From positions 58,929,821 through 58,993,820 of the forward strand of contig NC_083346.1 in the NCBI RefSeq assembly GCF_019175385.1: 64,000 nt of DNA. The letters run 5' to 3'. Below, in pieces: positions 35,513-47,513 of the stretch; positions within the stretch are counted from its first letter, which is position 1, and each line of letters begins with the position of its first letter. The notes beneath the pieces are model-generated. The model searched no databases, was not told the origin of the DNA, and saw only the letters and a program-made list of their open reading frames with translations. Source of the DNA: Lycium barbarum (Eukaryota; Streptophyta; Magnoliopsida; Solanales; Solanaceae). The position numbers and the translations under genes are program-made.

Positions 35513-35791
35513 CTTATTTAAAAACTTAAAATTCTGTCCTGATTAAATTATACGGACACTTATACGGTCCGTATAAATTTATACAGTCCGCATAAGTGAC
35601 CGTAAAATTATCCCAACAACCACTCATTCTGTGACAATTATATGGTACATTATACGGTCTGTATAATTTTATACGGTCCATATAAGTGACCGTATAATCC
35701 CATCAGTGAGGGACCTTCACTGTGATGATTCTGCGGACCATTATACGGATCGTATAATATTATACGGACCATATAATTGGTCGTATAATCT
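35513..35791 (-). promoter_or_regulatory. Candidate LTR promoter D: ATACGG palindromes plus TATA-like box
   Basis: At least eight TATACGG/CCGTATA words at 35544-35791 form overlapping inverted repeats; TTTAAATAAG follows on the minus strand at 35513-35523. Confidence 0.45.
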
Positions 35792-36129
35792 ATCTCTTCT
35801 CCGATTTTGTTCTCGTCACTTCGTTTGATCTGAAATCCTTATAGAACCTTGTTCGCACTTGTTTAACACTTCATTAACAATCTAAGGGACATTATAACTC
35901 TTCTTCAAAACATCATTAAGCCATCATTCATTCGATACTCGTAAATCCTGCCCGACACACAACTTATACCTTGCTTTCCTTAACAACTTTCGTCTCCTAC
36001 CTCGAATGTCTTTGAAATCTCATTTTGAATCATCAATTGTTATTTCTTACTTATTAAAACATTGTATACGTCGTGCCCTTCGTTAGTCTCTTCGCTGTGC
36101 ATTAACGAAAAAATTTCCGGGGTGTAACA

Positions 36130-37401
36130 CTACCTGACAGTCGAACAGGTGCCACGAACTCACACGTTGCCTTGTCGTTCAAAGAATCTCCAAATAATCA
36201 AACTCTATCATATATGAAATCTATGTAAGAAACCATGAATAATGATACCCATATTGGCTACTTTCTATTCGGGTCAACTTCCAACCCTTAATTTAGGAAA
36301 ATTGAGCCACAAGGGCATAATGGGAATTTATGACTACAATACAAAATTCAATACTAAAAGGTCAAAACCCATTACTTTAATCATAGGAATACTCAATTAA
36401 TTCTCAAAATCATCATTATTAAGAAAACCCCCAAATTTGGGTCTAAGAGTACTAACCTTAATCCCACAATTTTATCTCTAAAAATGTAAGAAACATGCTT
36501 ATATAGTTTATAATCATCAAATTCATGCTTAATGAGGCTAACCAACTAATAATACAAGATTTCAAAGCCAAGAACCCATTAGGAAGAAAACCCATGAAAA
36601 CCCTCTTTGATTATAGGAAATCTAGCATGGATTCTTACTTAGAAAAGAAAATGGAAGAGATTAGGATTAAGGAACTTACTTTTAAGAGAATTTTGACCAT
36701 AAACCACTCAAGTCGCCTCCAAGGTGGTAAGAAAATATAATAGAAGTTATGAGAGGAAATAAAGGTTTTTGGAGGTTTTTAAATCAGAAAACTGCCTGTC
36801 GGCCGCTATAGTGGTAGACCTTACCGCTCTAGTGGTCACCTTTACCGCTGCAGCGGTACCACTATGGCGGTCATCCCTACCGCTGCGGCAGTCACACCAG
36901 ACACCCGAAAAATCTGGTGTCTTCCAAACTTGAAAACGACACCCGGAACAATCCGGGAACCTCCCGAACACAAACCAAATATGCAGATATACATAAAAAT
37001 GCACTACGAACGTACTTCTGGCCTCGGAATTTCCAGGAGAGGCTTCGTTGACCAAGTCAACTCCCGATGGCCGAAATATCAATTTTCCAACCCAAGTCCA
37101 AAAACGCAACTGAGTGCATTAGGAACCGAACCAAACCCACCAATCAATCACAAATGGTCATTCGGACCTCTCGGAATTGACGGATTTCCGAAAAAAGTCT
37201 GTTTACCCAAAAGTCAACTCCGGTCAAACAATTTTCGCTTTAAGCCAAATTTTTCTAGAGAACATTCTAAAGCCCACAGTGATGTCTAGGAAGTCATGCC
37301 AACTATCTCCTCAGGTCAAAATAGTTCTAACGAGACTCAAGAACGAGTCCACGAGGGAAAAAATGAAACAATTACCGTAACGACAAAACGGGTCGTTACA
37401 C
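36130..37401 (-). repeat. LTR scrap of the A-type family, first half
   Basis: The start on the minus strand is TGTAACGACCCG at 37401, directly after the Tat RNase H frame. It parallels the first 1.27 kb of the 3' LTR of element A and holds a CCGC..GCGG palindrome array at 36801-36893. It stops where LTR D starts; the other half is not found. No gene is seen; the frames at 36747-37380 are LTR text. Confidence 0.75.
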
Positions 37402-38210
37402 TTTTGTGCTATGTATACGATGTAGAATTCGCTTAGTAGCATCTTCCATTTAGCCAATTTTCCTATGGGCCTCGGTTGCTAGAAAATGTATCTCAATGGA
37501 TCCATTCTGGATATTAGGTGAGTAGTGAACACTGTGCCTCAGCTTTTGGGCAATCTAGGTCAGAGCAGAACAAGTTTTCTCTACAAGCGTATACAATGCC
37601 TCGCAGGATGTGAACTTCTTACTCAAATAGTAAATGGCATGTTCCTTTTTGCCCTCTTTATCATGCTGGGCGAGCATGCACCCGAAAGCATTTTCTAATA
37701 CTGACAGTACAGTAGCAAAAGGCTCACTTGCCTAGGTGGCACTAGGACGGGAGGATTGGAGAGGTACTTCTTGATTTTGTCGAATGCCTCTTGGCATTCT
37801 TCCATCCAATTTGTGGGAGCGTCTTCCTGGGGCAATTTAAGGATTGGCTCCACAATCACGGTTGACTGGGCCATGAACCTCCCAATATATTTTAACCTTC
37901 CCAAGAAGCTCATGACTTCTTTCTTAGTCTTGGGAGGCGGCAACTACTGAATTGCTTTGATTTTGGCAGGATCCAGTTCAATACCCCTGCGGCTGACTAT
38001 GAATCGTAGCAACTTACCCGCTGGCACTCTAAACACACGCTTTTCCAAGTTTAGCTTTAGATTGAACTTACGAAGTTTGTCAAAAAACTTGCGCAAGTGT
38101 GTGGTATGCTCTGACTTTCTTTTGATTCTATGATGACATCGTCCACATAGACTTCGATTTCTCGATGCATCATATCATGGAACAGGGTAGTCATGGCTCT
38201 CATGTACGTT
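37402..38210 (-). pseudogene. pol: Tat RT end, connection and RNase H start
   Basis: Minus strand: the RT catalytic block VYVDDVI (aspartates at 38138-38143), LGFIVSRRGIE-like text near 37990, then MPPPKTKKEVMSFLGRLKYI (37900s), QEAFDKIKKYLSNPP and, after a frameshift near 37700, CMLAQHDKEGKK and IYYLSKKF of RNase H. It continues to KLAKWKMLLSEF and stops at 37402 against an LTR start, in the middle of the domain. The first 240 bp repeat the text at 46738-46977. Confidence 0.85.
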
Positions 38211-38215
38211 GCTGT

Positions 38216-39469
38216 TGCTCTCAAACGCACACGCAAGTATACGCGCTGGTACAAGTAATATATGATTTTTAAGTCCAGATATCGTACCCACAGGGACTTA
38301 TGATTAACTATTTACTAAATTAAACTAATTCTAATTATCTAAGCAAGAAATAAAATACAAATTTATATTTATAAACTAACTAAAAATAAAACAAACAAAT
38401 AATGAACTTCAACCAAGAAAGAGAAGATTTTTATCGGATAAGAGATAGATCTAGGGCTATGACCACCAACAATCCATTTGAGTCTTCAAATCGTTCTACC
38501 TATGGGTTACTAGTTGACGGGTTAATTGTAACTTTATGATATTCTCTCGAACTACTCACAACCTTGTAGATGCTAATATAATGCCTACATCTCTATGGTC
38601 GTCAGAGGTAACAAGAACGCATTTATTTCTCCGTATTCAACTAAGTAGGGCTAAAGGGTATACCTCTATCCTCAGTAGCGAAATGATTAAACCGAACAAA
38701 CTCTATTTATTCTTATTACGTATGTGAATTCCCTCTCTTAAGTCCAATTCACGCACGACAGATAGTGTTCAATTAGTGATCAAGTAATCAAACAATGAAG
38801 ACCAAGAATAAATAAATAACCCAAAGATGGAAAATCAATTGATAGAAACGATAATCAAACGTCAACTTTCATGTTTGTGTCAAAGCCCTAGAACTAAAGA
38901 GTTTAGCTCTACATAGACATGGAGGAAAAACAACTAATCATCCGAATAAATATATCAAAATAAGTATTACAGAGAAGAAAAGATAAAACCCTGTAAATAC
39001 GGCCTCCACGGCGGCTCCAAGCTCTCTCTAGGTCCGAAGTTATGAACTAAGGGTTTTAAGATATCCAAAGTTATGTAAATATCGTGTAGGATATGTATTT
39101 ATAAGGTACCAAAAGGCCTGGGCTTTTAAAAATCAAGTCCAACTCGAACCAGGAAAAAATAGCGGGCTCGCGTCACACCCGCATCGCGGGTGCAACGCGG
39201 ACTGATCAGAAAATAAAAGATTCAGAGATCTTTTTTGCCCGTCAGATGTGCAACGCGTGAATAGCTCCTTGCTGCTAAAGAACATCACTTCCCTGTATTT
39301 TTTTTTTGTCTGATGCCTTCCTTATCTATTTTCTTTGCAATTTTGACTTCAAATGTAATGCAAATCCTCTGAAGTGAACATTCATTATGTCCCCTGGTTG
39401 TCTCCTCCTCTTTTCTCCATTAGAATGTGAGGCAACAATGGCTAAATATATGCAATTTATGGCTGAACA
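38216..39469 (-). repeat. 3' LTR of the LARD-like element
   Basis: From TGCTCTCAAACGCACACG to the end AACA at 39469. It aligns with 45351-46737 at about 95% by eye but lacks about 140 bp present in the partner (46558-46692). A palindromic GC block (GCGGGCTCGCG, CCCGCATCGCGGG) lies at 39161-39258, with CTTATAAATAC at about 39096-39106 as TATA-like box. Confidence 0.85.
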
Positions 39470-39482
39470 TCACCACCCCACA
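39470..39482 (-). other. Polypurine tract of the LARD-like element
   Basis: The minus strand reads GTGGGGTGGTGA just before LTR start TGTTCAGCC. Confidence 0.65.
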
Positions 39483-41249
39483 CTTAGACTCTTGCCCGTC
39501 CTGCAAGAATATGAGTCAACAAAAAAACAAACAACAAACTTCTATCCTCCTAATCACAGAGATGGACTCTAACTCATCAAATTTAAGCTCGCTCACCTAC
39601 TCTGCCAAAGAAGCTAATAACATCACCTATCTATCATGAAACAAGTGCCCTCACCAGAAGAAATAGTCCGCACACTCAAATCGAAGAATTGAATGTAAGT
39701 TAAGGACTTAGCATCAAAGCACAACTCTCGCACTCACAAAGGAATTCACATGTATGCACAAAGAACCATAGGCTTGCCCATTATGTACATCTCCACTAAT
39801 TAAGTGTGCTCGAATATAATCAAATAAGACTTTAACGGGTTGTAATGTTAGCAAGGGGACGGGTAGGACAACTATATGATAGTGACTTACACTTCCCTAA
39901 GCATTTTGCACTTTTAGACTTCAACACCCTTTATTTTCTTCTCTTAACTTTATTTTCCAGCCCTCTCTTCATCAATTATTTCACAAGTATTGCTCATCAT
40001 ATTAAGAACACTTCAATTTTTTTTCTTCAGCAATTTTTAATTTTTTATTTTTCATGTCACATTCTTTCAAAGAGGGCCTTTTCATCACTTTGCAGCTATC
40101 ATTGGTCACCATTTTTCACTTGACCATCCCTATTCTTCAGATTTATTAATTAATATCACAGTCTATGCTACAATGCTGAAGGAATCAGGGTGCAAAAACT
40201 ACGGATTCAACAAAAAGGATCAAGGAAAAAATACGGCTAACAAACGAAAGGCTACAGGCTCAAAGGGCTAACTAGTGGTATAATATCTGAAAAGCCTAAA
40301 ATTTACAAGACATATCAAAGAAAGCCTATAATCATCTTCTAAACAGAGCAACACTTTTTATTTCGCTTAAATAACATGCAGGGCAAGTTCTAGACTAAGA
40401 TGCAAAACATGGAATATATGCACGAAATCCTCACCTCACATGGCATGAGTCTCAATGAAGATGGATCAATTCTACTCTAGGACAGATAAGATCATGACGA
40501 ACTACAAAATAAGAATAAGCTATATACAGAGTCACAAGCATGAGTCTAGGTGTCAAAAAGTATGCTATGTTTTTTTTTTCATTACTCAAGCATTCATAGG
40601 AAAATACTACTCAATCTCAGGCCAAAATATGCTAGTATCAACCAAGTCAAAAGGTCTTTCTTCTCTCTCCTTTACTACTCCTAAAAAAACTAATCCTAAA
40701 AATAAAAAAAATTACCCGGTTCAAAGGCCCCCCCCCTCGGGAAAGAACCGAGGCCATAAGAAAACCCAAGGGGTGGATGATGAATGCCACTAATGAGGGA
40801 CTTAAGAAGGTACTAATGAAAATAAAAAATATTTTTCGAATTTTTCCTCTTTTTTTTTCGACAATAAGACTCAAAACTAATAATAATAAAAAACAAATCG
40901 TAAGGCACATTAAATCATCATCCTCAGCCTTACTAGAGACGTATTTCCCACCCCACACTTAAAATCGCGCAATGCCCTCAGTGCATATAGATGGAAAAAT
41001 TAAAAAAAGGAAAGGTAAGAAATACTCCCTGGGGCCCTCTAGGGCCTAGCTAGCAACATGCTCTCATCATTAAAAGTCGACACGACCCCACACTTAAGCT
41101 CAAACATGCTCCTCAGCTTTCAACTTTGGGTACTCAACTTCCCCTAATCTGCAAAACAAAAACAAAACAAAACAAAACAAAACGTGACACTATAAAAATA
41201 AAAATCTATAATTACTACGCATTGGGTTGCCTCCAAATAAGCGCCTTAG
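39483..41249 (-). other. Non-coding 3' internal region of the LARD-like element
   Basis: AT-rich text with homopolymer runs (40014-40050, 40680-40735) and (AAAAC)n at 41155-41182. Open frames of 60-112 codons here match no domain. Confidence 0.6.
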
Positions 41250-41716
41250 TTAACGTCGCGACACGACATGAATCAACTTTTTCCTCCACCTCGAACTTAT
41301 GAATTGTATCCCCAATTTTGCATCAAATTTTCTATCACGCTTCCGGGGTAGTGGTGTAAAAATAAAGGAACCAAACAATAGGTGTCGCATCTTGCACTTC
41401 TTGGCCCTTAAGTGAGGAATATCGTTTTGTCTTTTTGGCATGGCAAATTTCAGGATGTAAGGCTCTTGTCCCTCATCTATACACTTCTCCAAAGGCTTGG
41501 AAGGCTCGATTTCCATGTCGCCAACCAAACATGATGCAGAAAAATGTTTAGAATGAGGGCTAACATGGCCCAACTCTAAAACTACATTATTTTTGACATC
41601 CTCATTTTTGAACACTTCCTCAACATAGGCATCATCAACAAGGATCTGATCGAATGGTTTGAATTCCTCTATTTGCTCCACAAGTTGGCTAGTATCCACA
41701 ACAATTGGTGATTGGG
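41250..41716 (-). pseudogene. Internal ORF of the LARD-like element, C-terminal part
   Basis: Minus-strand frame of about 155 codons with PIVVDTSQLVEQIEEF, acidic middle, then the basic end RRKRDRKF-like and SRWRKKLIHVVSRR. No catalytic motif is seen. The first residues of the open frame (M-G-R-D-T) come from solo LTR I. Before the insertion the frame ran on from 44794 upward, where an open coiled-coil-like stretch (DLQDQINKKVEAS) joins in the same frame. Function unknown; perhaps gag-derived. Confidence 0.6.
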
Positions 41717-42310
41717 TGTCACGACCCAACCCCGTGGGCCGCGACTGGTGCCCTACTTAGGCACCCCAAACCAACTCACAACCCGATCATCGTATTCAAA
41801 CTCAATCAAACTCAGCATGCGTTATCCGAACTGAAAATGAGCAGCAGACGCCAGACACAAACATTTATCGAACACTTATCTTAAGCGGTCGCCCGTTCAG
41901 ATTAGCCAAATAAAAATCAGAAAGATGGCGGAATATACGTCGCCCAAATGCACACACACACATCAGAAAGGGGCGGAATGTACATCGCCCAAATGCACAC
42001 ACACACATACAAACTCAGAGGCCGACTTGGCCATAGTAGCGTACGGGCCGCTTAAGATCGCAAAACAGACTCACATACAAACACACCGGACCCACGACCC
42101 ACAAATCTGACTACAGGCCTCTAAACAAAACAGAACATAGGAACATATGACGGGGCAGGGCCCCGCCGTACCCACACATCCACAAATGTACCGAACACAC
42201 ACATACAACAGAAGGTATGTACCAAAAGTAGGCTCCGGATCAAGGGGAGCTCTCCAACATAGCAGAATGAGTAGCCTAAACTGGAGGACCACCCAAACGA
42301 GCTTCTGTAC

Positions 42311-43392
42311 CTGCGGGCATGAAACACAGCCCCCGAAGAAACGGGGGTCAGTACGGGAGAAGTACTGAGTATGTAAAGCAGAAGGTACAGAAATCACAAA
42401 CACAACTGGGGTCAGAAGAAACAAACACGAACGTCAACGTAACAAAGCAAACCTGTGCGGAAGGCAAACGTACAAATGCAAATCGAATCATGTATAGGGT
42501 TTAGGAACGTGGTCACCCCCGACGCTGGTGCCACAACACATCATAACTCCAGAAGTTTTCAAATCTCCGTACAGTCTCCAGACACATCATATCACACACA
42601 CATCACATCATCAGAACATATCGAAGGCCATATCACATCATAACTCCATAAACGGTAACCGGCCCTATGGCGAGGCCTCGGAAACCGTAACACATCATAA
42701 CTCCCGAATATGTTATAGCGCGCACGATCACAAAGTCGGCCCGGGTACCGACGAACGAAAGGATAGCAAATAGCACGAACGGAGTAGTGCAGAAACCATA
42801 TGCATATCAAAAGTAAATTAACGGACTCAACATATAGTTACAGATGAGCACATACCGACGCCAGAGGGCTCGAAGTAGGAATCAGATTGATCAAAATTTG
42901 TGTATAAAAGTTACGAAGTTCCAGACTGCCAGATTTTTAGAAAGCCGTTCATAGGTCATTTTCCGAAAATTTCACATTACTCGAAGTGCAAAACGTTCAC
43001 TAACGGCATAGGAAGTTTCAAACGCACCATTGAGTCATAAACAAACGATCGCTGATCATAGCGGACACAAGCGAACCAAACAAACCGAATAAGGGAAGCC
43101 TCAGGGCTTGCGGGCCCACCTCGGGTAGAATTGAGGCGGCGAACACAAATCACAGACCTTAGGCTCCCTAGAGCCATCTACGAAAGTTTCGGAGAGTTTC
43201 GGACACAACAGCAAAAGTTATGACGATTCGAACATTCTTTTGACCAAATGCCACAAAAGGGTTCAATTGCGCTGGATGAATAGTACCCAAACTTGAACCT
43301 AAATTTCCAAGAGCAGAGTTACCCCCGAGATTCCGATCTTAACCTAGTATGACTAGGACATGCCAAAAGAAGGATAGGTAGGCTTTACATAC
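42311..43392 (-). other. Candidate LTR intron in solo LTR I
   Basis: Donor CAG|GTATGTAAAG with first base at 43392; the acceptor CCCGCAG ends at 42311. Hairpins CAGTAC/GTACTG (42349-42354, 42362-42367) and CCCCC/GGGGG (42330-42334, 42343-42347). Confidence 0.5.
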
Positions 43393-44462
43393 CTGGTTGG
43401 CGCCTTACGCTCGTCAAATAGCAATTCCTGTTTCGTCCGAAAACTGCAAATGGTCACTTTTACCAGTTACTATTCATGAAAGTTAACATTTTTGTCTTTG
43501 GGCTAAACTTGGCTACCGAAATTTCGGCAGCACTTCCCCTATGAATCTAACACCCCCGAGACTTAGCTCGGCTCAATATACAACAACAACAACAACCCAA
43601 ACATCATTACACAATACAAACCACAATCAAACCATACTAGCTTCAAAATTGCACCTTATTACATAAGTTGGTAATTCTATATTCAAACTTCAAAATTCTA
43701 AATCTATTTCCACACTAGTCTATTCATTCACTCATTCACAATTATTCAAACACACCACCAACAATTTCCAAACCACATACAAACTTCCCCAAAGTTCATT
43801 ACTTTCCATATTTCATTCAAAACACCAAAAGTTACGACGAACATTCTAACTTGCGTCGTTTCATTCCGAATTCATCATCATCAACCATAAATCATATTTA
43901 AAGTCCTTAATATCATAAATATACTATGATATACACAAATATACCAAAGGTATACATTTTCCGATAACGTCCGAAATCATTTTCTAACACCAAATTAATT
44001 CTCCAAACATTCATTTACGTTATAAAGGCCATGACGACACAACTAACAACCTTAAACGAAATCAATTCACACTTATTTTCCCATCTAAGGCACACGGCCA
44101 AACACACCCTTTTTCACACACACACGCCATGCACAAACACGACCCCATCCCATAATCTTCATGCTAATCCAATTACTAACACATACATATCCATTTCATA
44201 ACATTAAGAGGACAAAATTCATACCTTTTCTTGAATTTCCGACTTGTCGTAAACGTCGCTCTTGTGCCAAACCAATTATATCACGTCGAAGAGCGTCTTG
44301 AGCACTCCACAACTATGTAGAAATTAAGAATTTTTGATTAACAACAAAGCTTGGATCATTTTTCTTTTTCTCCTATTCACTCTCGGCCGAGAGCCTCTTT
44401 TAAGGACTTGCTCAATTTTTTTTTGTTTTGATCTTGTTCTTGATAACTCCAACTCAAGGCTT

Positions 44463-44507
44463 AGTATATATCCATTACATAGAGGTCATGTGCATAGCAC
44501 ATGACCT
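44463..44507 (-). promoter_or_regulatory. Candidate promoter of solo LTR I: perfect 25-bp palindrome and TATA box
   Basis: Arms AGGTCATGTGC and GCACATGACCT around ATA (44483-44507). A TATATACTA box follows 11 bp downstream on the minus strand (44463-44472). Confidence 0.5.
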
Positions 44508-44793
44508 TTAAAATTGAGTTTGGGCCTCTACAATGGCCGGCCATCTCAAGATTTTGGGCCTAACTTCTTATCAAATTTTTCTTGGCCCAATTCATTAAAA
44601 GTCCCGTTTTGTAATTCCCGAAACTAATTTGCGAAATACCAAATTTACCCTCGGCCTTCCCCGAGGTCTTCACATTAATGATTCCCTAACCAACATCGTC
44701 ATATTCACCACAATTAAAATATTTCTTCATAAGGCACAAATCTTAATTATTTCTCAATTTTCACTTACACGAAACACGGGACATAACATTGGG

Positions 44794-45223
44794 CATCAGA
44801 CGCCTCAACCTTTTTATTTATTTGATCCTGCAGGTCATAGATGTCTGAGCCAAATTGGTCTATCTCTTGTCAGAGCTTTGTTATTTCTTCCATGAAGTAT
44901 GTCATGTCACTTGTAATTTCATCAAGATAACCCCCCCATACCTCTAATCGGTGAGCTAGAACCAATAGCCAAGTATCACTCACAACATCCACTTTGTGAA
45001 AATCACTTGAGAGACTAGAACAACACTTAGGATACTCTTTTCACTGACCACCACTCTGGTTACAAAAGTTCCAGTCATAGAATTTAGAAGGGTCACACAT
45101 CACATCCCGTATGCGCCAAATTTTAGAATAATTTTCCCATAAGTGGGGTCCTCCACAAAGTGCACAAAATTCATTAAAACATGAATACCCAACATTCGAT
45201 AAATTTTCGTGCAAAGATGCCAT
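44794..45223 (-). pseudogene. gag-like N-terminal part of the LARD internal ORF
   Basis: Frame 45041-45223 begins MASLHENLSN and holds C-A-L-C-G-G-P-H-x4-Y, a zinc-knuckle-like pattern whose last Cys is Tyr. Stops follow, then a stretch near 44900-44794 (ITSDMTYFMEE.., DLQDQINKKVEAS) with heptad-like spacing that runs in frame into 41716 once solo LTR I is ignored. Likely a decayed gag-derived protein; assignment is weak. Confidence 0.5.
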
Positions 45224-45323
45224 GTCAAGTAGAATACCAGAATATTAAACGAAAAAAAAAACTAAAAAAAACTTGAATAGACAAAAAGAAAAGTATAATC
45301 TAGATAAATAATTAATTTCTATG

Positions 45324-45341
45324 TCCCCGGCAACGGTGCCA
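45324..45341 (-). other. Primer binding site, tRNA-Asp type
   Basis: The minus strand reads TGGCACCGTTGCCGGGGA, one base from TGGCGCCGTTGCCGGGGA known for Athila elements. It lies 9 bp inside the 5' LTR end at 45351. Confidence 0.85.
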
Positions 45342-45350
45342 AAAACTTGA

Positions 45351-46737
45351 TGCTCCCAAACGCACACGCAAGTATATGCGGTCATACAAGTAATATAGGA
45401 TTTTTAAGTCTAGCTATCGTACCCACAGGGACTTATGATTAACTATTTACTAAATTAAACTAATTCTAATTATCTAAACAAGAAATAAAATCCAAATTTA
45501 TATTTATAAACTAACTAAAAATAAAATAAACAAATAATGAACTTCAACCAAGAAAGAGCAGATTTTTATCGAAGAAGAGATAGATCTAGAGCTATGACCA
45601 CCAACAATCCAGTTGAGTCTTCAAATCGTTCTACCTGTGGGTTACAAGTTGACGGGTTAATTGTAACTTTATGATATTCTCTCGAACTACTCACAAGCCT
45701 GTAGATGCTACTATAACGCCTATATCTCTATGGTCGTTAGAGGTAACAAGAACGCATTTATTTCTCCGTGTTCAACTAAGTAGGGCTAAAGGGTATATAT
45801 CTATCCTCAGTAGCGAAATGATTAAATCGAACAAACTCTATTTATTCTTATTACGTATGTGAATTCCCTCTCTCAAGTCCAATTCACGTACCATAGATAG
45901 TGTTCAATTAGTGTTCAAGTAATCAAACAATTAAGACCAAGAATAAATAAATAACCCAAAGATGGAAAATCAATAGATAGAAACGATAATCAAACGTCAA
46001 CTTTCATGTTTGTGTCAAAGCCCTAGAAGTAAATAGTTTAGCTCCAAATACACATGGAGGAAAAACAACAAATCATCCGAATAAAAATATCACAATAAGT
46101 ATTACAGAGAAGAGAAGATTAAACCCTGTAAATACGGCCTCCACGGCGGCTCCAAGCTGTCTCTAGGTCCGAAGTTATGAACTAAAGGTTTTAAGCTATC
46201 CAAAGTTATCTAAAAACTGTGTAGGATATGTATTTATAAGGTACCAAAAGGCCTGGGCTTTTAAATATCAAATCCAACTCGGACCAGGAAAAAATAGCGG
46301 GCTCGCGTCACACCCGCGTAGCGGGTGACACGCGGACTGATCAGAAAAAAAAAAGATTCAGAGACTCGTTTTTGCCCGTCAGATGTGCGACGCGTGAATA
46401 GCTCCTTACTGCTAAAGAACATCACTTTCCTTTATTTTTGTTGTCTGCTGCCTTCATTATCTATTTTCTTTGCAATTTTGACTTCAAATGTAATGCAAAT
46501 CCTCTGAAGTGAACAATCATTATGTCCCCTGGTTGTCTACTCCTCTTTTCTCCATTATTTTTCTTCCGCATTTTATTTAATTTTTTTATCCAAATTTCCT
46601 CAGCTTCACACCGCTTTATTCCTACATAGTAAAATTATAGTATTAAGCACAAATCAATATATTTTGTACTTAAAATACAATTAAAAGTATTAGAATGTGA
46701 GGCAACAATTGCTAAATATATGCAATTTATGGTTGAA
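45351..46737 (-). repeat. 5' LTR of the LARD-like element
   Basis: Begins TGCTCCCAAACGCACACG and runs to the join with Tat RT at about 46737, where the last two bases (CA) seen in the partner are missing. GC palindromes lie at 46303-46396 and a TATTTATAAG box at 46231-46240. A tract at 46558-46692 is absent from the 3' LTR. Confidence 0.85.
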
Positions 46738-47513
46738 TCCAGTTCAATACCCCTGCGGCTTACTATGAATCCTAGCAACTTACCCGCTGGCACACTAAAC
46801 GCACGCTTTGCCAGGTTTATCTTTAGATTGAGCTTACGAAGTCTGTCAAAAAACTTGCGCAAGTGTGTGGTATGCTCTGAAGTTTCTTTCGATTTTATGA
46901 TGACATCGTCCACATAGACTTCAATTTCTCGATGCATCATATCATGGAACAGGGTAGTCACGGCTCTCATGTACGTGGCACCGGTGTTCTTGAGGCCGAA
47001 CAGTATTACCCTATAATGGTAGACTCCCCAAAGGGTGATTAAGGCTATTTTTTCTGCATCTTCTTCGCTCATAAGTACCTGATGGTACCTGGGGAAACAA
47101 TCCATGAATGGCTGGAGCTCATACATGGTGCATTTTTCTATTAGAATGTGGATGTTTGGGATAGGAAAGTTGTCTTTTAGACTGGCCCGGTTGAGATCTT
47201 GGTAATCCACACGATTCGAATCTTTCTATCCTTTTGTAGGTACTGGTACTATGTTGTCCACCCAGGTAGGGTAGGATGCTACCTCCACTATCCAAGACTT
47301 GATTTGTTTTTCTACCTCGTCTTTTATCCTGATACTCATGTCTGGTTTGAATGTCTGGGTCTTTTGCTTGACCGGAGCAAAGCCCTCATTAATAGGCAAT
47401 ATATGGGATACAATTTCAGTGCTCAACCTTGGCATATCTGCGTATGACAAGGCGAAGATGTCCACATATTACTTCAACAGAGCTACGAGCTCTTCTTTCT
47501 GTGGTGCTCCCAA
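46738..47513 (-). pseudogene. pol: Tat reverse transcriptase
   Basis: Minus strand: frame 47226-47465 has the pre-RT and finger region (PDMSIRIKDEVEKQI, VDNIVPVPTKG), then a frame break, then frame 46635-47210 with MDYQDLNRAS, KDNFPIPNI, FGLKNTGATYMRA and catalytic VYVDDVIIKSKE (aspartates at 46905-46910). The usual GYHQ reads R-Y-H-Q. It ends in a join to the LARD 5' LTR; the C-terminal text repeats that of 37970-38210 at about 93% identity by eye. Non-functional. Confidence 0.88.

Larger units (their letters stand above)
27951..36129 (-). mobile_element. Element D: truncated Ty3/gypsy chromovirus carrying solo LTR C
   Basis: Minus strand: 5' LTR (36129-33668), gag, protease, RT, RNase H, stopping at about 27951 in the RNase H-integrase linker. 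Integrase and 3' LTR are absent. LTR and gag are fused at 33668-33686, with primer site and gag N-terminus deleted. Close relative of element E. Confidence 0.85.
33668..36129 (-). repeat. 5' LTR of element D, inner end truncated
   Basis: The start on the minus strand is TGTTACACC at 36129; the inner end runs directly into gag near 33668. Text parallels LTR E throughout (for example 33800-33900 with 60960-61030). It contains TA/CA microsatellites at about 33946-33999 and 34288-34320 and minisatellite-like GCGGTGTCTGCCC words at 34380-34495. Confidence 0.85.
41717..44788 (-). repeat. Solo LTR I with perfect target duplication ttggg
   Basis: 3072 bp from TGTCACGACC to CATAACA, flanked by ttggg at 41712-41716 and 44789-44793. 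It sits inside the LARD ORF. A 45-bp unit with CACACACA is doubled at 41927-42015. No internal domain. Confidence 0.93.
38216..46737 (-). mobile_element. Non-autonomous LARD-like element with Athila-type primer site
   Basis: Two similar LTRs (38216-39469 and 45351-46737), an internal region of about 2.8 kb after removing solo LTR I, a tRNA-Asp primer site and a purine tract. No protease, RT, RNase H or integrase is seen, so it depends on other elements. There is no matching 5-bp target duplication; instead the flanking Tat RT text overlaps by about 240 bp. Confidence 0.8.

Noticed and set aside
36864..37289. 141-codon plus-strand open frame
   Set aside because: Lies in an LTR scrap, antisense, with no domain.
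40455..40958. Open frames of 103-112 codons in the LARD internal region
   Set aside because: Low-complexity A/T-rich text with homopolymers, no conserved words, overlapping on both strands.
45324..45341. tRNA gene fragment (Asp, and Met-like near 60791)
   Set aside because: Only the 17-18 bases matching a tRNA 3' end are present, next to LTR ends, so these are primer sites, not tRNA genes.
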